Assembly (NCBI RefSeq): GCF_003711805.1
Contig: NZ_QXCP01000010.1
Location: 125,061 to 189,060, forward strand
Length of the DNA stretch: 64,000 bases
Direction of reading: 5' to 3'
From: Brachybacterium sp. EE-P12
GTDB taxonomy: Bacteria; Actinomycetota; Actinomycetes; Actinomycetales; Dermabacteraceae
Positions 17,086-26,928 of the stretch are shown here, in pieces; positions within the stretch are counted from its first letter, which is position 1, and the number at the start of each line of letters is the position of its first letter. Made by a program: the position numbers and the translations under genes. Under the pieces are notes generated by a model, which saw only the letters and a list, made by a program, of their open reading frames with translations, was not told the DNA's origin and did no database searches.

Positions 17086-19239
17086 TCACTCCCCCGGCAC
17101 GTCCCGCTCGATCTCGGCGAGCCAGGCGGCCGACACGGCGTCCGAGGGCATCCGCCAGTCCCCGCGCGGGGACAGCGAGCCGCCGGCCAGCACCTTCGGG
17201 GCGTTCGGCAGGGCGGAGCGCTTGAACTGGTTGGAGAAGAAGCGTCTGGTGAACACGGTCAGCCAGTGCTTGATCTCGGGGCGGTCGTAGGCGCGCTCGT
17301 CCTCCGCGACGTACCCGGCCGGCCACCGCCCCGCCCCCGCATCGCCCCAGGCCTGATGGGCCAGATAGGCGATCTTCGCAGGCCCGTAGCCGCGTCGCAG
17401 CACGTGGTAGAGCGTGAAGTCGTGCAGGGCGTAGGGGCCGATGGAGTCCTCGGTGGACTGCGCCTTCTCGCCGGGCTTGGTGGGGATCAGCTCCGGGGAG
17501 ATCTCGGTGTCGAGCACGGCGCGCAGGATCTCCGCGGTCGCCGCGTCGAAGATCCCCTCGGAGATGACCCAGCGGATGAGGTGCTGGATGAGGGTCTTCG
17601 GCACGCCCGCGTTCACGCCGTAGTGCGACATCTGGTCGCCCACCCCGTAGGTGCACCAGCCCAGCGCCAGCTCGGAGAGGTCGCCGGTGCCCACCACGAT
17701 CCCGCCGTGGTGGTTCGCGAGGCGGAAGAGGTAGTCGTAGCGCAGTCCCGCCTGCACGTTCTCGAAGGTCACGTCGTACACCTCCTCGCCGCTGCCGGCG
17801 GGGTGTCCCATGTCCTTCAGCATCTGCGTGGAGGCGGGGCGGATGTCGATCGTCTCGAAGCTCGCGCCGATCGCGCGGGAGAGCAGCTCGGCGTTGGAGC
17901 GGGTGTGCTCGGTCGTGGCGAAGCCCGGCATCGTGTAGGCGAGGATCTCGGAGCGGTCGCGGCCCAGACGGTCCATCGCCTGTGCGCAGACGATCAGCGC
18001 GTGGGTGGAGTCCAGCCCGCCGGAGACGCCGATGACGGGGCGTGCCCCTCCCTTCTCTCCGCCGCCGATCTGCCTCAGGCGCCGCACCAGGCCCGCGACC
18101 TGGATGTTGTACGCCTCGTAGCAGTCCTGGGCGAGGCGCGCCGGGTCGTCGGGCACGAAGGGGAAGCGGTGCAGCGGCCGCCGCAGCGGGCCGGTGGCGG
18201 GGCGCGTCCGCTCCGCCTCGCCGCCCTCGAGCTCGCCCTCCGGAGAGTCCTGCCCGCTGCCGAGCAGCTCCGTCGTGCTCCAGGTGCGGAACTTCTCGAG
18301 CGAGGCGGCGTGGGTGCGGCGGTTGTCGTCGAAGGTGTTCTGGCGGCGCCGCTCGGAGACGAGCCGGTCGAGGTCGACGTCGACGATCGTGGAGCGCACC
18401 CCCGCCGGGAACCGCTCGGACTCCCCCAGCAGGTCCCCGCACTCGTACACGAAGGTCTGCCCGTCCCAGGCGAGGTCGGTCGTGGATTCGCCCTCGCCTG
18501 CGGCGGCATAGACGTAGGCGGCCTGCGTGCGGGCGGAGGCGGAGCGGGCCATGAGCTTGCGGTCCTCGGCGCGGCCGACGGTGATCGGCGAGCCCGACAG
18601 GTTCGCGATCACGGTCGCGCCGGCGAGCGCGGCCTCGGCGGACGGCGGGACCGGCACCCACATGTCCTCGCAGATCTCGACGGACAGGCGCAGGCCCGGC
18701 ACGTCCTCGACCGTGATGATGCCGTGCGGGGTCAGCGCCTCCTGCAGGTCGCCGAGGATCACGAGCTCGTCGCCGGCGTCGTCGCCGGGGGCGAACCAGC
18801 GACGCTCGTAGAACTCCCGGTAGGTGGGCAGGTTCTGCTTCGGGGTGATGCCCAGGACGCGGCCGCGATGGATCACGACGGCGCAGTTGAAGATCCGCGA
18901 GCGGTCCTGTGCGCGCAGCGGGGCGCCGACGACGATGATCGGCATCAGGTCCTCGCTCGCCTCGAGCACGGTGAGCACGGCCTGCTCGGCGGCGTCCAGC
19001 AGCGGCTCCTGGAGGACCAGGTCGTCCAGCGAGTACCCGGTCAGGGACAGCTCCGGGAAGACCGCGAGCCCGACCTGCTGCTCGTGCAGCTCGCGCAGCA
19101 CCTCGAGGTGGCGCTCGGCGTTCGTGGTCGCATCGGCGAGCGCGACCGGCAGCGTCACCGCGGCGACGCGCACGAATCCGTGGTCGTAGATGCTGGCGTG
19201 GGGGTCCGTGGCCGCGGGGGCGTCCGTCGCAGAGCTCAT
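17086..19239 (-). CDS. nadE: Glutamine-dependent NAD+ synthetase
   Basis: A 717-residue two-domain enzyme making NAD+ from deamido-NAD+, ATP and glutamine. The N-terminal nitrilase-type glutaminase has its triad E63 (FPELSLTGY), K133 (TPKQNLP) and C189 (VEICEDMW). The C-terminal ammonia-dependent synthetase has the pyrophosphatase loop SGGLDS at 405-410. Between them, residues 322-352 form a variable acidic linker. The ATG at 19239 is 6 nt downstream of TACGCT with no ribosome site, so a leaderless start is likely. It is divergent from the second sugar importer and has no NAD-pathway neighbours. Confidence 0.95.
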   Translation of the reverse strand: MSSATDAPAATDPHASIYDHGFVRVAAVTLPVALADATTNAERHLEVLRELHEQQVGLAVFPELSLTGYSLDDLVLQEPLLDAAEQAVLTVLEASEDLMPIIVVGAPLRAQDRSRIFNCAVVIHRGRVLGITPKQNLPTYREFYERRWFAPGDDAGDELVILGDLQEALTPHGIITVEDVPGLRLSVEICEDMWVPVPPSAEAALAGATVIANLSGSPITVGRAEDRKLMARSASARTQAAYVYAAAGEGESTTDLAWDGQTFVYECGDLLGESERFPAGVRSTIVDVDLDRLVSERRRQNTFDDNRRTHAASLEKFRTWSTTELLGSGQDSPEGELEGGEAERTRPATGPLRRPLHRFPFVPDDPARLAQDCYEAYNIQVAGLVRRLRQIGGGEKGGARPVIGVSGGLDSTHALIVCAQAMDRLGRDRSEILAYTMPGFATTEHTRSNAELLSRAIGASFETIDIRPASTQMLKDMGHPAGSGEEVYDVTFENVQAGLRYDYLFRLANHHGGIVVGTGDLSELALGWCTYGVGDQMSHYGVNAGVPKTLIQHLIRWVISEGIFDAATAEILRAVLDTEISPELIPTKPGEKAQSTEDSIGPYALHDFTLYHVLRRGYGPAKIAYLAHQAWGDAGAGRWPAGYVAEDERAYDRPEIKHWLTVFTRRFFSNQFKRSALPNAPKVLAGGSLSPRGDWRMPSDAVSAAWLAEIERDVPGE

Positions 19240-19245
19240 GGCCAG

Positions 19246-19251
19246 AGCGTA
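19246..19251 (-). promoter_or_regulatory. -10 box of nadE, probably leaderless
   Basis: TACGCT on the minus strand lies 6 nt before the nadE ATG, and no Shine-Dalgarno is present. A convincing -35 was not identified. Confidence 0.4.
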
Positions 19252-19332
19252 GTGGAGCACCCCGGCGCCCGCCCCGCTGCGATAGTTTGAGCCGGTGGAT
19301 CATCGGGACGACGCAGGCGGGAGGACGCAGCG

Positions 19333-20196
19333 ATGAACTCCCGCAGACCTCTGGTCGGCTGGCTGCTGATCGCCCCCAGCCTGATCGGCGTCACCTGCTT
19401 CCTGATCCTGCCCGTCGTGCTCGCGTTCGTGGTCTCGCTGTTCCGCTGGGACCTGTACGGCTCGCGCCGCTTCCTGGGCCTGGACAACTACGTCTCGCTG
19501 CTCAGCGACGGCGCGCTCGTCAACTCCCTGCTGGTCACGGCGATCTTCACGCTGATCTCGGTGCCCGTCTCCCTCGCGATCGGACTGGTGCTGGCCACGC
19601 AGCTGGTGCGGGCGCTGCCGGGCTCGGCGATCGTGCGGGTGATCGTGGTGATCCCGTGGGTGTGCGCGCCGCTGGCGCTGGGCGTGGTGTGGAAGTGGAT
19701 CTTCCAGCCGTCGGTCGGCGCGCTGAACCAGATCCTCGGGGTGCGGATCGAGTGGCTCACCGACCCGTCGCTGGCCCTGCCCGCGGTCGCCTTCGTCGCG
19801 ATCTGGCAGAACGTCGGCTACATCTCGCTGTTCTTCCAGGCCGGGCTCACCCGCATCCCCGGCTCGATCTACGAGGCCGCCCGGATCGACGGCGCCGGCC
19901 CCGCCCAGCAGCTCTGGCACATGACGATCCCGCTGCTGCGGCCGACGACCTTCTTCCTCGCCGTCACGCAGGTGGTCGCGTCCTTCCAGGTGTTCGACAT
20001 GGTCTACGCGCTCACCGGCGGCGGGCCGCAGCATCGCACCGAGGTCATCGCCTCCCTCATCTACAACGAGGCGTTCGGCGCGAGCCGCCTGGGCCGGGCC
20101 AGCGCCGTCGCCGTCATCCTGTTCCTCCTGCTGGTGGTGATCACGGTGATCCAGCAGCGCTGGTTCTCCAAGCGCATCACCTACGACATGAGCTGA
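19333..20196 (+). CDS. Sugar ABC importer permease, MalF/UgpA type
   Basis: A 287-residue permease with about six membrane segments. The EAA loop is EAARIDGAGPAQQLWHMTIP near residues 178-200, and the start region (FRWDLYGSRRFLGLDNYVSL) is typical of UgpA/LacF subunits. CGGGAGGACGCAGCG precedes ATG 19333. It is followed 13 bp later by the second permease, and the binding lipoprotein comes third. Putting the lipoprotein last is less common than putting it first. No ATPase gene is present in the operon. The substrate is unknown. Confidence 0.9.
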   Translation: MNSRRPLVGWLLIAPSLIGVTCFLILPVVLAFVVSLFRWDLYGSRRFLGLDNYVSLLSDGALVNSLLVTAIFTLISVPVSLAIGLVLATQLVRALPGSAIVRVIVVIPWVCAPLALGVVWKWIFQPSVGALNQILGVRIEWLTDPSLALPAVAFVAIWQNVGYISLFFQAGLTRIPGSIYEAARIDGAGPAQQLWHMTIPLLRPTTFFLAVTQVVASFQVFDMVYALTGGGPQHRTEVIASLIYNEAFGASRLGRASAVAVILFLLLVVITVIQQRWFSKRITYDMS

Positions 20197-20209
20197 GAGG
20201 AGGGACGAG

Positions 20210-21082
20210 ATGACTGCCCACACCGCTCGCCGCAGGCCGCTGACGGGCTCGCTGCCGGCGCGCCGCGTGCTCGGCCACGGCGCGACCTATCTCGTGCTGC
20301 TCGCCGCGGCCGTGCTGACGCTCGGCCCGTTCCTGTTCTCGGTGATGACCGCCTTCACCTCCACCACGCAGTTCGCGCAGCAGGGGCCGCTGTCGATCCC
20401 CTCCCCGCCGGTGCTGGACAGCTTCGTCGGCCTGCTGACCTCCGCGGACGGCTTCGTCACCCCCGTCGCGGTCACCGTGCAGATGGTCGCCGTGATCCTC
20501 GTGGGGCAGATGGTGTTCTCGGTGCTGGCCGCCTACGCCTTCGCCCAGCTCCGCTTCCCTGGGCGTGACCTGCTGTTCTGGGTGTACATCGCGACGCTCA
20601 TGGTGCCGCAGGTGGTGGTCGTGGTGCCGCTGTACCTGATGCTCTCGGAGATGGGGCTGCGCAACACCTTCTGGGCGCTGGTGCTCCCCTTCGTGCTCGG
20701 CTCCCCGTATGCGATCTTCCTGCTGCGGGAGAACTTCCGCGGCATCCCCTCCGAGCTCATGGACGCGATGCGGATCGACGGCGCGGGCACCCTGCGCCTG
20801 CTGCGGCACCTGGTGGTGCCGCTGAACCGGCCAATCATCGTCACCCTCGTGCTGATCACGGTGGTCACGCACTGGAACAGCTTCATGTGGCCGATGGTGA
20901 TCACCTCCGGTCCCGAATGGCGGGTGATCACCGTGGCGACCTCGGCGCTGCAATCGCAGTACAACAACAACTGGACCCTGGTCATGGCCGGGACCACGCT
21001 CGCGATGCTGCCGCTGGTGATCCTCATGGTCATCTTCCAGAAGCAGATCACCCGCTCCGTGGGGGAGGCGACGCTGCGCTGA
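20210..21082 (+). CDS. Sugar ABC importer permease, MalG/UgpE type
   Basis: A 290-residue permease with about six membrane segments. The EAA loop is MDAMRIDGAGTLRLLRHLVV near residues 184-203, with HWNSFMWPMVITSGPEWRVI towards the end. GAGAGGAGGGACGAG precedes ATG 20210. It partners the upstream MalF-type protein to form the transmembrane channel of the second carbohydrate importer. A hairpin repeat and 195 bp separate it from the binding-protein gene, which may alter relative expression within the operon. Confidence 0.9.
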   Translation: MTAHTARRRPLTGSLPARRVLGHGATYLVLLAAAVLTLGPFLFSVMTAFTSTTQFAQQGPLSIPSPPVLDSFVGLLTSADGFVTPVAVTVQMVAVILVGQMVFSVLAAYAFAQLRFPGRDLLFWVYIATLMVPQVVVVVPLYLMLSEMGLRNTFWALVLPFVLGSPYAIFLLRENFRGIPSELMDAMRIDGAGTLRLLRHLVVPLNRPIIVTLVLITVVTHWNSFMWPMVITSGPEWRVITVATSALQSQYNNNWTLVMAGTTLAMLPLVILMVIFQKQITRSVGEATLR

Positions 21083-21102
21083 GGCTCGCGGCGATGCTGT
21101 GT

Positions 21103-21147
21103 CAGCGAACCGGGGCTTCTGGGGCGGCCTTGAGCCCCACTTCGCTG
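21103..21147. repeat. Dispersed hairpin repeat, copy 3
   Basis: Arms 21103-21117 and 21133-21147 pair at 13 of 15 positions (CAGCGAA / TTCGCTG outside, GGGGCT / AGCCCC inside) with a 15-nt loop. It lies inside the sugar importer operon, between the second permease and the lipoprotein gene. Confidence 0.7.
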
Positions 21148-21277
21148 CCGGGCACCGACAGGAACGAGCCGCCCCCGGTCGCTCGCGTCCGCCCCGGACA
21201 CAGACGGACATACCACGCCCCGATCCGGCACCGTCGGACGATAATGGACAGAACGCCACTGCTCGGAAGGACCTCCC

Positions 21278-22657
21278 ATGCGCTCCCTGACCTCGCCGCT
21301 GAAGCGTCGCACCCTCCTGTCCTCCTTCGCCGCCGCCGGCCTGCTCGGCGCGGCGGCCGCCTGCTCCCCCTCGGGCGGCGGTGACGGCGGCTCCGGCGAC
21401 GGCGGCAGCGATGCCGGCGGCAGCAGCGGCGGGGACAAGGGCACGTTGACCTTCCGCCTGTGGGACGAGAACGCCGTGGCCGCCTACGAGGAGTCCTTCA
21501 CCGCGTTCACCGAGTCCAGCGGCTGGAACGTGTCGATCGACGTGGTGCCGTGGGACGACTACTGGACCCGTCTGCCCCTGGACATCGCCAGCGGCGACGC
21601 GGCGGACGTGTACTGGGTGAACTCCGCGAACTACATCCAGCTCAAGGGCTCCGAGGCGCTGCTGGACATCAACGAGATCATCCCCGACGGCGCCTCCCAG
21701 TGGGAGCAGGCCGTCGTGGACCTGTACACACGCGACGGCGGGCTCTGGGGCGTGCCGCAGATCTGGGACTCGATCGCGCTGTTCTACAACAAGGACCTGG
21801 TCGAGGAGGCGGGCGTGGACCCGTCGGACCTCGCCTTCGACCCCGCCGCGGAGACCGACACGCTGCGCGAGGCGGGCTCGAAGCTGACAGTGGACGGCGA
21901 AGGCCGTCACCCCGGCGAGGACGGCTTCGACCCCGACTCCCGCGCCCGGTTCGGCTTCAACTCGCAGGCCGACCGGCAGGCGATCATCGGCCCGATGCTC
22001 GCCTCGAACGGCGCGCAGTGGCAGGACGAGGACGTGTACACCTTCGCCTCCCCCGAGGGCATCGAGGCGTTCCAGTACATGGCCGACCTCATCAACGTCG
22101 AGAACATCGCCCCCAGCGCCGCGGACACCAACGAGAACGGCGACTTCACCCGCGACCTGTTCACCCAGGGCAAGCTCGGCCTGTTCCAGTCCGGCCCCTA
22201 CAGCCTGCCCGCGATCTCCGAGGGCGTCGCCGACTCCTTCGAATGGGCGCTCGCCGCACCGGTGGCCGGCCCCGACGGGGCGAAGTCCCTGGTGCACGGC
22301 GTGGTCGCGGTCGGCAACGCGAACGCCGACGACGACCAGCAGGAGGGCATCGCCGAGCTGCTGACCTGGCTCGGCACGAAGGAGGGACAGCTGCCGCTGG
22401 CCGAGCAGGGCGTCTCCTTCCCCGGCCATGTCGACGCGCAGGACGCGTACATCGACTTCTGGCAGGAGAAGGGCGTCGACGTCAGCGTGTTCGTCGAGGC
22501 CGCGAAGAACCCCGCCGAGGCCGACACCGGTGCGCGCGCGAACGCCGGGCTCACCGCCGCGATGCCGATCTTCCAGGAGGTCTTCATCGGCCGCCTCACC
22601 GCCGAGGAGGGCATCCCGCAGGCGCAGGAGGAGGGCAACGCCGCGATGGAGGAGTGA
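21278..22657 (+). CDS. Sugar-binding lipoprotein of ABC importer
   Basis: A 459-residue extracellular solute-binding protein (family 1). The signal has LKRRTLLSS followed by a hydrophobic stretch and cysteine C29 as the lipidation site; the twin arginines suggest Tat export. A Gly/Ser/Asp linker (30-50) precedes the two-lobed domain, which starts GTLTFRLWDENAVAAYEESF and contains aromatic sugar-binding residues. GGAAGGACCTCCC precedes ATG 21278. It delivers a sugar to the permeases encoded just upstream. The nearby fucosidase and secreted multidomain protein suggest a glycan-derived substrate, but this is unproven. Confidence 0.9.
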   Translation: MRSLTSPLKRRTLLSSFAAAGLLGAAAACSPSGGGDGGSGDGGSDAGGSSGGDKGTLTFRLWDENAVAAYEESFTAFTESSGWNVSIDVVPWDDYWTRLPLDIASGDAADVYWVNSANYIQLKGSEALLDINEIIPDGASQWEQAVVDLYTRDGGLWGVPQIWDSIALFYNKDLVEEAGVDPSDLAFDPAAETDTLREAGSKLTVDGEGRHPGEDGFDPDSRARFGFNSQADRQAIIGPMLASNGAQWQDEDVYTFASPEGIEAFQYMADLINVENIAPSAADTNENGDFTRDLFTQGKLGLFQSGPYSLPAISEGVADSFEWALAAPVAGPDGAKSLVHGVVAVGNANADDDQQEGIAELLTWLGTKEGQLPLAEQGVSFPGHVDAQDAYIDFWQEKGVDVSVFVEAAKNPAEADTGARANAGLTAAMPIFQEVFIGRLTAEEGIPQAQEEGNAAMEE

Positions 22658-22820
22658 GCCGGCGAGCCGGCCGCGGCGCGTCCCGACCGCGTCGGGCCGG
22701 TCGGTCGGCCGAACCCGCTGCCCCGTCTTCCCTCCTCTCCACCGCTTCTCCTCTGTTCGTGCCCAGAACGTGCCCAGCTGACTGCTGTCCTCGCTGGTCA
22801 TGGCGTGGGAGCCTAGCGCC

Positions 22821-23816
22821 ATGACGCAGAGCGCACCCCCGGGCCGTCCACCCCACCCCGCACCGCAGGCCCCAGGGATCCTCGCCGAGCACGTCAGCCG
22901 CGCCTTCGGCAGCGTGCAGGCGGTGTCGGATCTGAGCTTCGCCGCGCCGCGCGGGGCGGTCACGGCGCTCGTCGGCCCGAACGGGAGCGGGAAGTCGACC
23001 CTCATGCTCATGCTGTCCTCGCTGCTCGCCCCCGACGCGGGACGCGTGCTCATCGACGGCGTCGACCCCGCGCAGGACTCCGCCGCGGTGCGCGCGAGCG
23101 TCGGCTGGATGCCGGACCAGTTCGGGGCATGGGACTCGCTGCGGGTCACCGAGGTGCTCGAGGTGATGGGACGGGCGTACTACCTTCCCGCCCCGCTGGT
23201 GCGCCGGCGGACGGACGAGCTGCTGGACCTGCTGGATCTCGTGCCGCTGGCGCACCAGCGGGCGCACGTGCTCTCCCGCGGCCAGAAGCAGCGTCTGGGC
23301 CTGGCCCGGGCCCTGATCCACGCGCCGAGCGTGCTGATCCTGGACGAGCCGGCCTCCGGGCTGGATCCCGCCTCCCGGCGCCGGCTGCTGCACGTCATCC
23401 GCTCACGCGCGGCCGACGGGGCGACCGTGCTGGTCTCGAGCCACATCCTCGGCGAGCTCGAGGAGATGGCCGATCACGTGGTGCTCATGGACGGCGGGCG
23501 CGTCGTGGACTCCTCGAGCATCCGCGATCTCGCCTCCCGGCCCAGGCCGTGGCGGATCACCTCCCTGCACCATCAGGCGCTCGCCGAGGCTCTCGGGCAG
23601 CTGGGAGTGCGCCATGAGGAGGTGCTCCCCGGGGACCGCACCGCCTCCGGTCATGCCGAGGTGCTCGTCCCGCTGCCCGACGAGGCGACCGCCGCCCGCT
23701 TGCTCGCAGACCTCACCGCCGCAGGTGCCCAGGTGATCGGGTTCGGACCGGCGACGGGCCGGCTCGAGGCCGCCTATCTCGCCTCGGACGCCGCCCACCG
23801 CGAAGGAGCCCTGTGA
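22821..23816 (+). CDS. ABC exporter ATPase subunit
   Basis: A 331-residue CcmA/YadG-type ATPase. Walker A GPNGSGKST is at 52-60, signature LSRGQKQRLGLARAL near 145-159 and Walker B LILDEPASGLDP near 165-176, followed by a roughly 90-residue C-terminal domain. ATG 22821 is preferred over ATG 22800 because GGGAG precedes it. The last codons overlap the ABC-2 permease gene (TGATG), so both subunits are coupled. The exported substrate is unknown. It is preceded by 163 bp without a gene. Confidence 0.9.
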   Translation: MTQSAPPGRPPHPAPQAPGILAEHVSRAFGSVQAVSDLSFAAPRGAVTALVGPNGSGKSTLMLMLSSLLAPDAGRVLIDGVDPAQDSAAVRASVGWMPDQFGAWDSLRVTEVLEVMGRAYYLPAPLVRRRTDELLDLLDLVPLAHQRAHVLSRGQKQRLGLARALIHAPSVLILDEPASGLDPASRRRLLHVIRSRAADGATVLVSSHILGELEEMADHVVLMDGGRVVDSSSIRDLASRPRPWRITSLHHQALAEALGQLGVRHEEVLPGDRTASGHAEVLVPLPDEATAARLLADLTAAGAQVIGFGPATGRLEAAYLASDAAHREGAL

Positions 23817-24952
23817 TGAGCTCGTCCCCGATCCCCGCCGCTGTCGCGGACGATCAGCCGACCGGGCCGCACCCGCGCGGACGGGGCACCCGCGCCCTCC
23901 GCCCGCGCGGGCTGTGGCTGGTCACCTCGCTCGAGCTGCGCCAGCGCCTGCGCTCGAAGCGCTGGTACGCGGCGCTGGCGGTGTGGACGCTGGCGATGCT
24001 GAGCATCGGCGGACTCGGGCTCGCGCCGACGCTCTCCTCGGCGCAGTGGAGCGACATCCGCCCGGTGGCGGCGATGGTGTTCAGCCTGCAGATGATCCTC
24101 GTGCTGTTCGCGATGCTGCTGGTGGTGCCGGCGCTCTCGGCCGGATCGATCAACGGCGACCGCACCGCCGGGACCCTCGCCACCCTGCAGGTGAGCCTCC
24201 TCAGCCCTTCCGAGATCGTGCTCGGCAAGCTGCTGGCGGGGTTCCTCACCGGGCTCGGCTTCCTCGTCCTCGCCCTGCCCTCGCTCGTGCCGATCGCGCT
24301 GCTGGGCGAGGTGGGGATCCTGTACATGCTGCGGCTGCTGCTGGTGATCGTGCTGCTGACGCTGTGCGTGACCGCCGTGGGGCTGGGGCTCTCGGCGCTG
24401 ACCACCCGTCAGCTCGGCTCGGTGGTGCTCGCCTACGTGATCGTGTTCGGGGTGACGGTGGTGCTGCCGATCGCCTGGGGCTCCAGCGCGGTGGTCCTGA
24501 ACGAGGAGCGCGAGGTCACGCGTTACTACACCGTCTGGGACGACGAGTTCTCGATGGAGAGGAGCAGATGCGCGGAGGAGACCGTGGAGGAGACCGTCCC
24601 GCGGCTGGATCTGTCCCTGCCGCTGCTGTGGGGCAATCCCGTGGTGCTCCTGGCCGAGGCCGCGCCACCCCTTCCCCAGGACCACTGGGCCACCGGCGAC
24701 GACAGCGACCTGCTGTCGCTGCTGAAGTCCGGGATGCGCACCGCCGCGACCTCCACCCACCCCTCGCACGAGGTCCACTGCGACCCTGCGGATCCCGGCT
24801 ACCCGGCGGACCTCGGCGCCCCGCCGAACCGTCCCGTCTGGCCGATGGGGCTGGCTCTGTGGGTGCTGGCCGGGGCGCTCTCGCTCGTCGTCGCGGTGCG
24901 ACGCCTCGCGGTGCCGATCCGGCGGCTCGGAGCGGGCACCCGGATCGCCTGA
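23816..24952 (+). CDS. ABC-2 type exporter permease
   Basis: A 378-residue membrane protein with six or so transmembrane segments, partner of the ATPase just upstream. The N-terminal 40 residues are Pro/Arg-rich and cytoplasmic. A large loop (about 225-325) with two cysteines (RSRCAEETV and EVHCDPAD) lies between membrane segments five and six, probably outside the cell and possibly disulfide-linked. ATG 23816 shares its first base with the ATPase stop; GAAGGAG lies at 23802-23808. It converges on the fucosidase gene. Confidence 0.8.
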   Translation: MSSSPIPAAVADDQPTGPHPRGRGTRALRPRGLWLVTSLELRQRLRSKRWYAALAVWTLAMLSIGGLGLAPTLSSAQWSDIRPVAAMVFSLQMILVLFAMLLVVPALSAGSINGDRTAGTLATLQVSLLSPSEIVLGKLLAGFLTGLGFLVLALPSLVPIALLGEVGILYMLRLLLVIVLLTLCVTAVGLGLSALTTRQLGSVVLAYVIVFGVTVVLPIAWGSSAVVLNEEREVTRYYTVWDDEFSMERSRCAEETVEETVPRLDLSLPLLWGNPVVLLAEAAPPLPQDHWATGDDSDLLSLLKSGMRTAATSTHPSHEVHCDPADPGYPADLGAPPNRPVWPMGLALWVLAGALSLVVAVRRLAVPIRRLGAGTRIA

Positions 24953-24967
24953 CCGGGCCGGGCTCGC

Positions 24968-24985
24968 CCGGGCGCCGGCGCCCGG
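24968..24985. terminator. GC-rich dyad between convergent genes
   Basis: Perfect 18-bp palindrome CCGGGCGCCGGCGCCCGG, 15 bp after the permease stop and 22 bp before the fucosidase stop (minus strand). The position suits a bidirectional terminator, but there is no T-tract and no loop, so Rho-independent action is doubtful. Confidence 0.35.
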
Positions 24986-25007
24986 CAGGGAGGCGGCGGG
25001 GCGACGC

Positions 25008-26420
25008 CTACATCTCCACGGCGAGGCCGACGGCGTGGGCGGTCGGGGACGAGGTCAGGGCCACGGTGACGGCCCCGTCGGCCGCGGTGCGCAGCGGCAG
25101 CCCCTCCCCGCCGAGGAGCCGTGCCGCCCGTGCACCGGCGGGCAGCCTCACCTCGACCGGCCCGCCGCCCGGGGCGTCGGCGGCGCGGTCCCGCTCGGCC
25201 TGCGCCGCGTGCTGCGGCGGGCCGTCCTGGAGGAGAGCGAAGGCGTACAGCGTCTGCCCCTTGCGGGTGTGATGCCACTCGAGTCCGCCGCCGGAGACCT
25301 CGCCCGCATCGGCGCTGCCGCCCCGGGTGCCGTAGATGCCCTCGCCGCAGGCGTGCAGCCAGGTCCCGAGCTCGGACAGTCGCTCCCGCACGGAGGCGGA
25401 GAGCCGACCCTCAGCGTCCGGTCCGATCCCGATGAGGTAGTTGCCGCCCCGGGAGACGATCTGCAGCAGGTTGCCCAGGATCTCCTCGATGGGCTTGGCG
25501 GGATCGTCCCGGCGCAGCGAGCACCAGGACCGGGTCATCGTGATGCACGACTCCCACGGATGCCCCGGATCCTCCGCCGGCAGGGTCTGCTCCGGCGTGC
25601 GGTAGTTCTCGTGCGGGCCGTGGACCTCTCGGTCCACGACGAGGATGTCCGGCTGCAGCTCGCGGGCCCGCTCGGCGATGCGATCGATGCCGATCGGCTC
25701 GTTCGGCTCCCGCACCCATCCTGCATCCAGCCACAGCACGTTCATGGTGCCGTAGCGGGTCAGGAGCTCCTCGATCTGGGCCTGCGTGAAGTCCACGAAC
25801 TGCTGCCAGGCCTGCGGGCGCTCGGCGATGTCGTAGTTGTGGAAGCGGTCCTTCACCGGCAGCGCCCGGTCCCAGTAGCCCGGATGGGCCCAGTCCGCCT
25901 TGGAGAAGTACACCCCGGTCTCCAGGCCCTCGGCTCGGAACGCCTCGACCGTCGCGCCGAAGACGTCGCGGCCCAGCGCGGCGTCCTCGGCCGTGGACTT
26001 CAGGTTCGAGTACGCGGTGTCGTACATCGCGAATCCGTCATGGTGCTTGGCGGTGAACACCAGGTAGCGCATCCCCGCGTCGGCGCAGGCGCGCGCCCAT
26101 TCGACCGGGTCGTACTCGGCGCCGTGGAAGGTGCGCCGCTGGTCGTAGTACCAGTCGTGATACTCGGCGTCCGTGCCCGTGAAATGCTCGGGCGGGTCGG
26201 TGAACTCCCCCAGACGCTCCCGATGCAGGGACCACGACCCACCCTGCCCGATCGAGGAGTACAGGCCCCAGTGGATGATCACCCCCACCTTCAGATCCTG
26301 CCAATGCTCGAGCGCGGCCTGCGTGCGCGGATCCTCAGGACGGATGTACCCGGGATCCGCGGAACCGCCCAGAGCCCCGGCCGCCTCGAGATCGTCTGCG
26401 GTGAAATCATGTGCTGCCAT
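25008..26420 (-). CDS. Alpha-L-fucosidase, GH29 family
   Basis: A 470-residue glycosidase removing terminal alpha-L-fucose. The GH29 barrel shows VGVIIHWGLYS (45-55), the substrate-contact AKHHDGF (124-130) and the nucleophile region NVLWLDAGW, with D232 as predicted nucleophile. A short C-terminal beta domain follows. No signal peptide, so it acts inside the cell on imported oligosaccharides. The ATG at 26420 has GGAG 8 nt upstream; the N-terminal extension in the same frame has no ribosome site. It is divergent from the Tat-exported multidomain gene. Confidence 0.9.
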   Translation of the reverse strand: MAAHDFTADDLEAAGALGGSADPGYIRPEDPRTQAALEHWQDLKVGVIIHWGLYSSIGQGGSWSLHRERLGEFTDPPEHFTGTDAEYHDWYYDQRRTFHGAEYDPVEWARACADAGMRYLVFTAKHHDGFAMYDTAYSNLKSTAEDAALGRDVFGATVEAFRAEGLETGVYFSKADWAHPGYWDRALPVKDRFHNYDIAERPQAWQQFVDFTQAQIEELLTRYGTMNVLWLDAGWVREPNEPIGIDRIAERARELQPDILVVDREVHGPHENYRTPEQTLPAEDPGHPWESCITMTRSWCSLRRDDPAKPIEEILGNLLQIVSRGGNYLIGIGPDAEGRLSASVRERLSELGTWLHACGEGIYGTRGGSADAGEVSGGGLEWHHTRKGQTLYAFALLQDGPPQHAAQAERDRAADAPGGGPVEVRLPAGARAARLLGGEGLPLRTAADGAVTVALTSSPTAHAVGLAVEM

Positions 26421-26580
26421 CAGTACTCCTGTCCTTCCCCGCCGATGCCGGGGGAGAGAGCGCGTCGGGGGATGGTCGGTCCCTGAGCCACGGGCGACCT
26501 CCATGGGTCGGATGTATCAGTGCGGTTCGATGCGCGCCGCACGGCGCAGGCGGCGCTGTGCGACTGCGGCTTGATCACGG

Positions 26581-26590
26581 GAAAGCGTTC
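26581..26590. promoter_or_regulatory. LacI-like operator half-palindrome
   Basis: GAAAGCGTTC pairs at four of five positions and resembles the GAAAGCGCTTTC type of LacI-family site. It is about 160 bp upstream of the fucosidase ATG. No LacI gene is in the window. Confidence 0.25.
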
Positions 26591-26922
26591 AGAAGACCCC
26601 TGAATGCCGAGCGCATGGGCGCTTCGGTAGGCAAGCTACCTCCTGTCGAGTCCCTCCACAAGCCGATGCCCTCCACGTGGTCAGGAGGTCCAGCCCGACC
26701 ACACCTCCGATCTCTGCAGGTCGACGTCGCACCCGAGCGGGCACCGCCGAGGCTGCACCGGAGCGGTCCGCACTCCTCGCGGCCGGGCGAGGAGCGCGGG
26801 CCGCCGGGGCCCCGACGCCCCTCCGTGCGGCATCACCTCCGAGCGCAGCGCCGACACGCACACCACCCACGAGACATCCCATGTATTGGCCGCAGTTCAT
26901 TGCCCGCAGCACGCCATGCCGC

Positions 26923-26928
26923 TACCAT
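26923..26928 (+). promoter_or_regulatory. Possible -10 box upstream of the exported multidomain gene
   Basis: TACCAT in an AT-richer stretch is followed 7 nt later by a GTG, matching the leaderless spacing seen elsewhere in this window. If used, it would give the exported protein gene a leader of about 160 nt. Confidence 0.3.
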
